A stretch of 32,347 nucleotides of DNA. Source: JACJXF01 sp964349045 (GTDB taxonomy: Bacteria > Bacteroidota > Bacteroidia > Bacteroidales > GCA-2748055). The notes beneath the pieces were generated by a model. The model was not told the DNA's origin, made no database searches, and saw only the letters and a program-made list of their open reading frames with translations. The translations under genes were made by a program, and so were the position numbers. Of this stretch, positions 8,028-15,183 are shown in pieces. Position 1 is the stretch's first letter; every line of letters starts with the position of its first letter. The DNA lies in NCBI GenBank assembly GCA_964349045.1, contig CAYGFI010000037.1, positions 1-32,347 on the forward strand. The letters are read 5' to 3'.

Positions 8028-8839
8028 TATTGTATTGGGTTTTGATTTATATCTTGTCCTAACGCTACCAGTGATGCCTCATACATGACTTTAGCATCTC
8101 CTGCAAATTTTCCCGTGGGAAATTCCGAAACGAAATCAAAATATTCCTCTACGGTTGCCTGGTAGCGGTCTTTCAACTTGCTCTCCACCGAGTTTTTTGC
8201 TAAAAGGTAACTCGATTTCAGCAGAAGGAACATAAGTTCCTCTCTGTATTTTGTATCCGGATATTCATTCAGGCTGTTTCTAAGGGCAATGATGGATGCT
8301 TTATAATCACCCAGATCGTAATAAAGTCTTGCACTCAGATAAGATTTATTGACCAGTTTCTCGTTCATTTCAGTAATCAGACTCCTGGCTTCCTGTATTT
8401 TAGGACTTTTCGGATGATTAATTATGAAGAGAGTAAAAGCATTAATGGCGGCATATGTATTTGCCTGATCAAGTTCCGGACGGGGTGAAAGCATATAAAA
8501 GCAATAAGCGTTCATAAAATCGGACTCATCAGCAAACGGACTCATTGGAAAAGTTTTGACAAGCTCGCCAAAATAATGACCGGCCATAGTGTAATCTTTC
8601 TGGTTGTAATAGGCTTTTGCCCGGTAATAGTGAATAGTATCGGCTTTTGTGGTTCCCCGGTAAACAGTCGCGATCTGCTCAAATAAGGTAGCTGACCTTA
8701 CATAATCCTTATTCTCATAATATTCGAATGCCTTATCGAACTTAAGCTGGTAATCGCTGCTTTTCAGAAGTTTTTCATACCCTTTGCAGGATCCCAAAAA
8801 CATGGGAAACAATATGTAAATGAGAATCTTAAATTTCAT
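8027..8839 (-). CDS. bamD: Outer membrane protein assembly factor BamD
   Basis: Lipoprotein of the BAM machine that inserts beta-barrel proteins into the outer membrane. The 270-residue product has a lipoprotein signal (hydrophobic run, then FLGSCKG with the lipid-bearing Cys at residue 18) and tetratricopeptide-like helical repeats: KFDKAFEYYENKDYVRSATLFEQ, RAKAYYNQKDYTMAGHYFGELVKTFP, and SARLYYDLGDYKASIIALRNSLNEYP. The phrase FPMSPFADESDFMNAYCFY is typical of BamD/YfiO. It is the first gene of the rpoZ-coaBC-porD-recN operon and has a promoter directly upstream (8856-8886). Confidence 0.93.
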   Translation of the reverse strand: MKFKILIYILFPMFLGSCKGYEKLLKSSDYQLKFDKAFEYYENKDYVRSATLFEQIATVYRGTTKADTIHYYRAKAYYNQKDYTMAGHYFGELVKTFPMSPFADESDFMNAYCFYMLSPRPELDQANTYAAINAFTLFIINHPKSPKIQEARSLITEMNEKLVNKSYLSARLYYDLGDYKASIIALRNSLNEYPDTKYREELMFLLLKSSYLLAKNSVESKLKDRYQATVEEYFDFVSEFPTGKFAGDAKVMYEASLVALGQDINQNPIQ

Positions 8840-8855
8840 TTTCGAAAATGTTGTG

Positions 8856-8886
8856 CAAAAATACTACAATAATGTTAACAAGGAAA
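8856..8886 (-). promoter_or_regulatory. Promoter of the bamD operon
   Basis: On the minus strand TATTTTTG (8863-8856) is a perfect TAnnTTTG -7 box, and TTTC (8886-8883), 19 nt upstream, is a one-mismatch -33 box. The leader to the bamD ATG would be only about 10 nt. Confidence 0.65.
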
Positions 8887-8988
8887 CAATTCAATTGTTT
8901 TTTTCAGGGGAATAACGGGATTGGAGGTGTTTTTATTACAAATTAGCATATTGTGGGCTGGAATAATTTGAAATGGGATAAAAATGGG

Positions 8989-9301
8989 GTGACGATGTGA
9001 TGGCGTGATGGCGTGATGGCGTGATGGCGTGATGGCGTGATGGCGTGATGGCGTGATGGNNNNNNNNNNNNNNNNNNNNNNNNNNNNNNNNNNNNNNNNN
9101 NNNNNNNNNNNNNNNNNNNNNNNNNNNNNNNNNNNNNNNNNNNNNNNNNNNNNNNNNNNCGTGATGACGTGATGACGTGATGACGTGATGGGGTGATGGG
9201 CTCACCTGCGCTAAAGCTACGGTGACTAAAAGGTAACGGGGAAGGGTCGTGACGATCGTAACGCTCATAACGCTCGTCACGTTCGTCACGCTCGTCACGT
9301 T
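8989..9301. repeat. Octamer tandem array (GTGATGGC family) with degenerate inverted arm
   Basis: The array starts with one GTGACGAT (8989-8996), continues as tandem GTGATGGC up to the gap at 9060, and resumes after it as GTGATGAC (three copies) and GTGATGGG (two copies) to about 9200. A second block, about 9238-9301, carries reverse-complement words (CGTCACG separated by TT or CT) in steps of 9. The array lies between the divergent bamD operon and the 9414 gene and accounts for the assembly gap. No gene is seen between 8840 and 9413. Confidence 0.85.
9060..9159. other. Assembly gap (100 N) inside octamer array
   Basis: Exactly 100 N, the placeholder used for unknown gap size. It interrupts the octamer array, so the true number of units is unknown. 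Confidence 0.98.
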
Positions 9302-9351
9302 TATCAATTTATCCAAATAAATCACATGTAAAAAAAATAAAAACCCAAGTA

Positions 9352-9384
9352 TTTCCATCTAATGAAATAATTCAGTTATTTTTG
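9352..9384 (+). promoter_or_regulatory. Promoter of the alpha-oxoamine synthase gene
   Basis: TATTTTTG at 9377-9384 matches TAnnTTTG exactly. TTTC at 9352-9355 is a weak -33 box with a 21-nt spacer. Expected start of RNA is near 9391, about 23 nt before the GTG start at 9414. Confidence 0.55.
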
Positions 9385-9413
9385 TCCCTCAGTATTAACT
9401 AAATAATTTTACC

Positions 9414-10667
9414 GTGGATATTTTTGATAAGATTCAAAAGAACAAAGGGCCCCTTGGTCAGTACAAGGAATTAGCACATGGGTATTTTACTTTTCCGAAA
9501 CTTGAAGGTGAGATCGGACCGAGGATGAAATTCAGAGGAAAGGAAGTCCTCAACTGGAGTCTGAATAACTATATCGGCCTGGCCAATCACCCCGAGGTAA
9601 GAAAAGCTGATGCCGAAGCAGCTGCAAAGTATGGAATGGCATACCCTATGGGAGCCAGGATGATGTCGGGGCAGACCAAATACCATGAAGAACTGGAAAC
9701 CAAACTGGCCCATTTTGTTGGTAAAGAGGCCGGTTACCTGTTGAATTACGGTTACCAGGGAATGGTTTCTATTATTGATGCACTTCTCGACCGAAAAGAT
9801 GTTGTGGTTTATGATTCCGATGCTCATGCCTGTATTATGGATGGATTAAGGTTACATATCGGAAAACGCTTTGTTTATCCACATAATAACATGGAGAAAT
9901 TTGAGCTCCAGCTTCAGCATGCAACTAAACTGGCAGCAACCACGGGCGGAGGAATTCTTGTCATTACGGAGGGTGTTTTCGGAATGGTTGGCGATCTGGG
10001 TAAACTGGATAAAATAGTTAAGCTAAAGGAAAAATACAATTTCCGCCTGCTCGTTGATGATGCTCATGGTTTTGGCACTATGGGTAAAACCGGTGCAGGA
10101 ACAGGAGAACATTTCGGAGTTCAGGATCAGATTGATGTTTACTTCTCCACTTTTGCCAAATCTATGGCTGGTATCGGCGCTTTTGTTGCCGGAGATAAAG
10201 ATATGATTGATTTTCTGGCATATAATCTTCGTTCGCAGATCTATGCCAAATCACTTCCAATGCCCATGACTATAGGCGCCTTAAAGAGACTTGAGCTTCT
10301 GCAAACCAAACCCGAACTGAGAGAACATCTCTGGACCATAGTACGTGCACTCCAAAAAGGTTTCAGGGAAAAAGGATTCAATATCGGAACAGGCGAATCG
10401 TGTGTTACTCCTGTAATGCTAAGCGGAGGAGTACCTGAAGCAACTAATATTGTTGTCGACCTGAGAGAGAATTACAACCTCTTCTGCTCAATGGTTGTTT
10501 ACCCTGTTATTCCAAAAGGTATGATTCTGTTGCGTATAATCCCAACAGCCGATCACAGCCTCGCTGATGTGGAATATACCATCAAATGTTTCACCGAAGT
10601 AGCTGAAAAGCTCAAAGCTGGAAAGTACAGCAAAGAAATCCTTGCTAAGGTGGATGTGGAGAAGTAG
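9414..10667 (+). CDS. PLP-dependent alpha-oxoamine synthase family acyltransferase
   Basis: Fold-type I PLP enzyme, 417 residues, of the family containing glycine C-acetyltransferase, 8-amino-7-oxononanoate synthase and serine palmitoyltransferase, which condense an acyl thioester with an amino acid and release CO2. Visible marks are NNYIGLANHP (51-60), GARMMSGQTKYHEELE (80-95), DSDAHAC with the histidine that stacks on PLP (134-140), VDDAHGFG with the cofactor aspartate (214-221), and FSTFAKSMAGIGAF with PLP-binding Lys249. The start is GTG (9414-9416), fixed by the promoter upstream and by the family N-terminus. Because Bacteroidota make sphingolipids and sulfonolipids, a lipid-base synthase role is possible, but sequence alone does not separate it from 2-amino-3-ketobutyrate ligase. 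Single-gene transcript with a terminator after it. Confidence 0.85.
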   Translation: MDIFDKIQKNKGPLGQYKELAHGYFTFPKLEGEIGPRMKFRGKEVLNWSLNNYIGLANHPEVRKADAEAAAKYGMAYPMGARMMSGQTKYHEELETKLAHFVGKEAGYLLNYGYQGMVSIIDALLDRKDVVVYDSDAHACIMDGLRLHIGKRFVYPHNNMEKFELQLQHATKLAATTGGGILVITEGVFGMVGDLGKLDKIVKLKEKYNFRLLVDDAHGFGTMGKTGAGTGEHFGVQDQIDVYFSTFAKSMAGIGAFVAGDKDMIDFLAYNLRSQIYAKSLPMPMTIGALKRLELLQTKPELREHLWTIVRALQKGFREKGFNIGTGESCVTPVMLSGGVPEATNIVVDLRENYNLFCSMVVYPVIPKGMILLRIIPTADHSLADVEYTIKCFTEVAEKLKAGKYSKEILAKVDVEK

Positions 10668-10689
10668 TTCCGGATTTACTGATATTTAT

Positions 10690-10723
10690 AAGCCAGTTCT
10701 TTTTCCCACGAGCTGGCTTTTTT
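10690..10723 (+). terminator. Rho-independent terminator after the 9414 gene
   Basis: AAGCCAGTTC (10690-10699) pairs with GAGCTGGCTT (10710-10719) with one wobble, loop of 10 nt, followed by a T-tract to 10723. It lies between convergent genes, so it may also help end trxB transcripts from the other side, though the T-tract there is poor. Confidence 0.85.
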
Positions 10724-10729
10724 ATTAAA

Positions 10730-11725
10730 TCAATGGTGTTCCCCAAGCCACCTCTCTGCGTCAATCGCTGCCCTGCAACCTGTTCCTGCTGCCGTTACAG
10801 CCTGACGATATACGGAATCCATCACATCCCCACAGGCAAATACACCTTCCACATTGGTTTTGGACGATGTACCCCTGGTCTGGATATAACCGACATTATC
10901 AACCTCAAGAAAAGGTACGAAAATACCTGAATTCGGCGTGTGCCCGATGGCTACGAAAAAGCCTGTTACATCAATGCGTTTTTCTTCTCCTGTTTTTGCA
11001 TTGGTAAGAATCACCCCGTTTACACCCTGTTCCCCTACAATTTCTTTAGGAATGCTGTTCCAGAGTACTTCTATATTTTTAGTATTGAGAATCCGGTCGA
11101 CCATGATCTTTGAGGCTCTTAGTTCATCCCGGCGGTGAATCAGGTACACTTTTTTACAAATCCCCGATAAATACAAAGCCTCTTCGGCAGCAGTGTCACC
11201 TCCCCCAACAACCGCAACATCCTGGCCCTTATAGAAAAAACCGTCGCATGTTGCACACGCGGAAACGCCAAATCCCATAAATTTCTTTTCTGACTCGAGT
11301 CCGAGATATTTTGCGGTGGCCCCGGTCGCAATAATCACTGTGTCGGCATGAATAATTTTTTTCTCATCAATTATCACTTTATGCGGATGACCGCCGAAAT
11401 CGACTGAGGTAGCCATTCCCCATCTTACATCGGTTCCGAATCGTTGCGCCTGTTTCTTGAAATCTTCCATCATAACCGGTCCGGTAACACCATCGGGATA
11501 ACCAGGATAATTTTCAACTTCAGTGGTTGTTGTAAGTTGTCCGCCAGCCTGAAGGCCTTCGTATATAACCGGTTTCAGGTTAGCACGTGCCGCGTATATG
11601 GCAGCGGTATAACCGGCCGGACCGGAACCGAGAATTAAACATCTGACATGTTCTGCATCACCACCTGTTATAACGGGTTTCTTATCTTTTGGATCGGGAG
11701 TTTGCATTGGTTTAAATAATTCCAT
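10730..11725 (-). CDS. trxB: Thioredoxin reductase (NADPH)
   Basis: Cytosolic flavoprotein that passes electrons from NADPH to thioredoxin. The 331-residue protein has the FAD-binding GSGPAG (33-38), GGQLTTTTEVENYPG (61-75), the redox-active CATC (157-160), the NADPH-binding GGGDTAAEEA (174-183), the HRRDELRAS segment and the C-terminal FACGDVMDSVYRQAVTAAGTG FAD segment. It has an N-terminal extension of about 25 residues before the first beta strand compared with E. coli TrxB. The start ATG (11723-11725) is the likely one, though an internal ATG at residue 7 is possible. Monocistronic; two palindromes lie 145-175 bp upstream. Confidence 0.95.
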   Translation of the reverse strand: MELFKPMQTPDPKDKKPVITGGDAEHVRCLILGSGPAGYTAAIYAARANLKPVIYEGLQAGGQLTTTTEVENYPGYPDGVTGPVMMEDFKKQAQRFGTDVRWGMATSVDFGGHPHKVIIDEKKIIHADTVIIATGATAKYLGLESEKKFMGFGVSACATCDGFFYKGQDVAVVGGGDTAAEEALYLSGICKKVYLIHRRDELRASKIMVDRILNTKNIEVLWNSIPKEIVGEQGVNGVILTNAKTGEEKRIDVTGFFVAIGHTPNSGIFVPFLEVDNVGYIQTRGTSSKTNVEGVFACGDVMDSVYRQAVTAAGTGCRAAIDAERWLGEHH

Positions 11726-11870
11726 GTTGCATTTTTTTTTATGTGATGAAGGTAATCAAAAAATATATGTTAAGGTTTATTAATAAAGGATCTGATTAGA
11801 CAAGAAACATACCATTCTGAAAATTGTGTTACGGTTTTAAAGTACGGGTTCTATTATTCTCATTTACTGC

Positions 11871-11899
11871 AATATCTGATATTATGACATTTCGTCATA
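11871..11899. promoter_or_regulatory. Pair of adjacent palindromes upstream of trxB
   Basis: AATATC-T-GATATT (11871-11883) and TATGAC-ATTTC-GTCATA (11883-11899) are two perfect palindromes sharing one base. They lie in a 270-bp region without a gene, 146-174 bp upstream of the trxB start. They resemble dimeric regulator operators, but no known operator is recognised. Confidence 0.35.
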
Positions 11900-11998
11900 T
11901 GTAAATGTTTGGAGTTATCTTTCATTAAATCCATAATCCGAATTTAAAAATTTTGCATTTAAAAGCTGAGATTTTCAATTTAGTTACATTAAGTTATA

Positions 11999-12105
11999 CC
12001 CAGGCTGAAAGCCTGACAGATCACAACCCGGGGCATCGTCCCGGGAGTACCCAGGCTGAAAGCCTGGCAGATCACAACCCGGGGCATCGTCCCGGGAGTA
12101 TCCAG
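11999..12105. repeat. REP-like 51-bp tandem palindromic repeats, upstream block
   Basis: Two full units and the start of a third with period 51 (AGGCTG at 12002 and 12053; next AG at 12104). Each unit contains hairpin A, CCAGGCT-GAA-AGCCTGG, and hairpin B, CCCGGG-GCATCGT-CCCGGG, linked by a CAGATCACAA spacer. The open frames through this block on both strands are repeat artefacts. Confidence 0.9.
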
Positions 12106-12205
12106 NNNNNNNNNNNNNNNNNNNNNNNNNNNNNNNNNNNNNNNNNNNNNNNNNNNNNNNNNNNNNNNNNNNNNNNNNNNNNNNNNNNNNNNNNNNNNNN
12201 NNNNN
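12106..12205. other. Assembly gap (100 N) inside REP-like repeats
   Basis: Exactly 100 N in the middle of the 51-bp repeat block, almost certainly because the repeat could not be resolved. Confidence 0.98.
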
Positions 12206-12256
12206 CAGACCACAACCTGGGCATCGTCCCAGGAGGATCCAGGCTGAAAGCCTGGC
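12206..12256. repeat. REP-like repeat unit directly before the transposase
   Basis: One more unit after the gap. Hairpin B here reads CCTGGG-CATCGT-CCCAGG: compared with the upstream units, a C-G pair became T-A on both arms, keeping the stem. Hairpin A, CCAGGCTGAAAGCCTGG, ends 16 bp before the RAYT start codon. Confidence 0.88.
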
Positions 12257-12271
12257 ACAATATAGCAAAGA

Positions 12272-12727
12272 ATGGGACAATCACTATCACAACTGTATGT
12301 ACACCTGATATTTGGGACAAAAAGACGACTTCCGTTAATTCATAAGAAATGTGAAGATCAATTACATTCTTACATTGCCGGTGCACTTAAAAAATATGAT
12401 AGCCCTGCATTAATAATTAATTCGGTTCCTGACCATATTCATATACTGTTTCGTCTTTCGAAAAATTATGCTCTTTCAAAGGTGGTTGAAGAAATTAAAA
12501 AGGAATCTTCAAAATGGATGAAGCAGGTTGCAGGTGGACATGCGAGATTTGCCTGGCAGATAGGATATGGGGCTTTTTCCGTCAGCAGTTATAAGATTGA
12601 AATGGTGAAGAATTATATTAAAAACCAAAAGAAACATCATAATATAATCTCTTATAAAGAGGAGGTTGAAGAATTTATTAAGTTAAGTAATATTATCGAA
12701 TATGATGCTGAGTTTTTTTGGACATGA
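12272..12727 (+). CDS. REP-associated tyrosine transposase (RAYT, IS200/IS605 TnpA-like)
   Basis: Single-domain Y1/HUH nuclease of 151 residues, the usual size. The N-terminal QLYVHLIFGTKRR strand is typical of the family. The metal-binding HUH motif is PDHIHILFR (near residues 53-61), and the C-terminal part has GYGAFSVSSYKIEMVKNYIKNQKKHH, where the tyrosine in NYIKNQ is the expected nucleophile. The gene sits between REP-like palindromes: a 51-bp repeat block upstream and a partial inverted hairpin A at 12784-12799 downstream. This is the arrangement of RAYT/REP units, in which the protein cuts or mobilises the palindromes as single strands. There is no accessory TnpB gene. The frame is intact. 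Confidence 0.88.
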   Translation: MGQSLSQLYVHLIFGTKRRLPLIHKKCEDQLHSYIAGALKKYDSPALIINSVPDHIHILFRLSKNYALSKVVEEIKKESSKWMKQVAGGHARFAWQIGYGAFSVSSYKIEMVKNYIKNQKKHHNIISYKEEVEEFIKLSNIIEYDAEFFWT

Positions 12728-12783
12728 AGGATTTCTTTTTTGTCAGGAGCTATAATTGGGGTTTGGAAGTTGATTGTTTATCT

Positions 12784-12799
12784 CTGGCTTTCAGCCTGA
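12784..12799. repeat. Inverted partial REP hairpin downstream of the transposase
   Basis: GGCTTTCAGCCTG (12786-12798) is the reverse complement of the core of hairpin A in the upstream block. It lies about 60 bp past the RAYT stop, so the gene is bounded by opposed copies of the palindrome. The rest of 12728-12969 shows no gene. Confidence 0.7.
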
Positions 12800-12969
12800 A
12801 GTGTACGAATGGTTCCAAAAATTTGTAGATTAACTCATAATTACCGAAATTAGCCCTGAAGTTTAATACCTTCATCATTATAATCCCTGTTAACTTTTTC
12901 CTTTCGGAATACTCATCAGGTAATGAGACTAATTCATTTTCATGTATTTGATTAGAAATTCTACATATC

Positions 12970-15075
12970 ATGAGTAAACCGAATGAACAAATTAATCTGG
13001 CAAATGACTTTGTCAGGTACACGGGGAAAAACATTTTTCTCACCGGAAAAGCCGGAACGGGTAAAACTACTTTTTTACACAACCTCAGGAAAAAAACGTC
13101 AAAAAGGATGGTTGTTGTCGCTCCAACCGGAGTTGCCGCTATCAATGCCGGCGGGATGACTATTCATTCCTTTTTCCAGATGCCTTTTGGCCCTATTGTG
13201 CCGGAAGGAAGTCTCGACTCCCGCTTAATCCGGGAAAACGGAGCGCGCTTCCAAAGAAAATTTTCGCGTGAAAAAATTAATATCATACGCAGCCTGGACA
13301 TCCTTGTTATTGATGAAATCAGCATGGTCAGAGCCGATTTGCTCGATGGCATAGATAGTGTTTTACGACAGTATCGTAACCGCAGTAAGCCCTTTGGCGG
13401 AGTGCAGTTACTTATGATTGGCGACCTGCAGCAACTTGCCCCGGTAGTCAAAGATGATGAATGGAACATCCTGAAAAAATACTACGAGACAGCTTTCTTT
13501 TTCAGCAGCAGGGCACTAAAAAAAACAGATTATATCAGCATTGTACTGGAACACGTTTACCGGCAGAGCGATCAGGATTTTATCGATGTTTTGAACAAGG
13601 TCAGACATAACCAGACAGACGATGCTACACTCGAAATACTCAACCGTAGATATATTCCCGGTTTTATAGGTAAGGATGATGAGGGCTACATTATCCTCAC
13701 CACTCATAATGCCCAGGCGCAGAGCATCAACCAATCCAAATTAAATAATCTCACGGGAAAAAGCACTGTACTTAAAGGTACCGTAACTGATGATTTCCCT
13801 GAATACTCCTACCCAACTGATCTCAACCTGGAGTTGAAAGAAGGCGCGCAGGTAATGTTCGTAAAAAACGATACAGCCGCTGAACGGCAATATTATAACG
13901 GGAAAATCGGAATTATTGATGAAATTGATGAGGATTGCATTTTTGTCAGGTGTGAGAACGATGAAAATCTAATTAAAGTTGAAAAGGCTGAATGGCAAAA
14001 CGTAAAATACAGTCTTGATGAGGAAACCAGGGAGATCTCAGAAACAATTACCGGTAGTTTCACTCAGTTTCCTCTAAAACTGGCATGGGCTATAACCATT
14101 CATAAGAGTCAGGGTTTAACCTTTGAGAAAGCAATAATAGATGCCAGGGCTGCATTTGCACACGGTCAGGTTTATGTGGCGCTGAGCCGGTGTAAAACCC
14201 TGGAGGGGATGGTATTAAATGCTCCGCTTACCCCGCGTTGTTTTATCAACAGTTCCCAGATTTCCCGGTTTACAACTGATGTGGAGGAACATCAGCCGAC
14301 ACAGGAACAGTTAGTTGCTTCAAAAAAAGCCTATGAAGAGAGCCTGCTTTTTGATCTTTTCAACTTCAATTCAATTGAATACTATCTCACGCAATGCCTG
14401 AAGCTGGCTGTTTCCTATGCGCCTTCTCTGGAAGGTAACCTTGCTGAAACTTTCCAGCAGATGCAGTCCAACTTCAGCCAGGATATTCATAAGGTTTTGT
14501 CAACATTTAAAATTCAGCTTTCTGAGCTTTTTGTAAAAAATGACCAGGTGAACCTGCAGGAAAGAATTAAAAAAGCTTCACAATGGTTTTATGCAAAGAA
14601 TCATGAAATTCTATACATGCGTCTCCAGAAGCTATGGGTAGAAACGGACAATAAAACTGTGAAAAAAACACTGGACCAGGCCATCGATAGACTATTAAAT
14701 GAAGTAATATTTAAATCAGCCTGTCTCGAAGCCATTAAGAATGGTTTTGAAATATCATCTTACCTTGAAACCCGTGCAAAGGCATCCATTATTGAACCAG
14801 AACACCGTAAAAAGATAAAAATTAAAGAAGATACTGTTCCTGAAACAGCCACTAATCCTGAGCTATACAACGCCCTTGTAAAATGGAGGAATGCCAGGGC
14901 AATAGAAAAAAATGTCTCTCACTACATGATCATTCATCTCAAAACTATGGTTGCATTAAGTAATAAGTTACCCCGGAGTCTCAGGGATCTAAAAAAAGTT
15001 AAGGGGCTTGGGGATAGGAAGATAAAGGAGTTTGGGCTGGAGTTGCTTGAGATCATTACGAATTTTGAAGAATAA
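12970..15075 (+). CDS. Pif1-like superfamily 1 DNA helicase with C-terminal HRDC domain
   Basis: A 701-residue ATPase. Motif I is GKAGTGKT (26-33), followed by VVVAPTGVAAINAGGMTIHSFF (motif Ia, Pif1-like), Walker B LVIDEISMV (112-120), MIGDLQQLAPV (motif III), EHVYRQSD (motif IV), GAQVMFVKND, and KLAWAITIHKSQGLTFEKAIID plus YVALSRCKTLEG (motifs V/VI). The last 80 residues (NPELYNALVKWRNARA through LKKVKGLGDRKIKEFG) form an HRDC domain, a nucleic-acid-binding module found in RecQ and RNase D. The region between (about 445-620) is helical and unassigned. Pif1-type helicases unwind DNA 5' to 3' and remove G-quadruplexes or R-loops; the precise role here is unknown. Start ATG at 12970. Stands alone between the RAYT and the convergent GH9 gene. 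Confidence 0.92.
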   Translation: MSKPNEQINLANDFVRYTGKNIFLTGKAGTGKTTFLHNLRKKTSKRMVVVAPTGVAAINAGGMTIHSFFQMPFGPIVPEGSLDSRLIRENGARFQRKFSREKINIIRSLDILVIDEISMVRADLLDGIDSVLRQYRNRSKPFGGVQLLMIGDLQQLAPVVKDDEWNILKKYYETAFFFSSRALKKTDYISIVLEHVYRQSDQDFIDVLNKVRHNQTDDATLEILNRRYIPGFIGKDDEGYIILTTHNAQAQSINQSKLNNLTGKSTVLKGTVTDDFPEYSYPTDLNLELKEGAQVMFVKNDTAAERQYYNGKIGIIDEIDEDCIFVRCENDENLIKVEKAEWQNVKYSLDEETREISETITGSFTQFPLKLAWAITIHKSQGLTFEKAIIDARAAFAHGQVYVALSRCKTLEGMVLNAPLTPRCFINSSQISRFTTDVEEHQPTQEQLVASKKAYEESLLFDLFNFNSIEYYLTQCLKLAVSYAPSLEGNLAETFQQMQSNFSQDIHKVLSTFKIQLSELFVKNDQVNLQERIKKASQWFYAKNHEILYMRLQKLWVETDNKTVKKTLDQAIDRLLNEVIFKSACLEAIKNGFEISSYLETRAKASIIEPEHRKKIKIKEDTVPETATNPELYNALVKWRNARAIEKNVSHYMIIHLKTMVALSNKLPRSLRDLKKVKGLGDRKIKEFGLELLEIITNFEE

Positions 15076-15183
15076 TAAATGTCGTGAAGAAATCCTCCCT
15101 TAAAGGATAGAAAAAATACGAATATACGTCCTGATCATTTTAACTTCCGGGATTTACAACCGGTATTTAAGTTTAAACACAGT

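Noticed and set aside
8936..9358. Minus-strand 140-residue His-rich frame
   Set aside because: Translation of the GTGATGGC array across an N run; no start context and no family features.
11999..12256. CRISPR array
   Set aside because: Units are directly tandem with period 51 and no variable spacers; no cas genes are present.
11953..12386. Several overlapping frames on both strands through the REP block
   Set aside because: Frames arise from 51-bp repeats (51 is a multiple of 3) and an N run; palindromes explain the symmetry.
15080..15112. ATCCT-N7-AGGAT hairpin as terminator for the helicase gene
   Set aside because: Only 5 bp of stem and no T-tract follow it.
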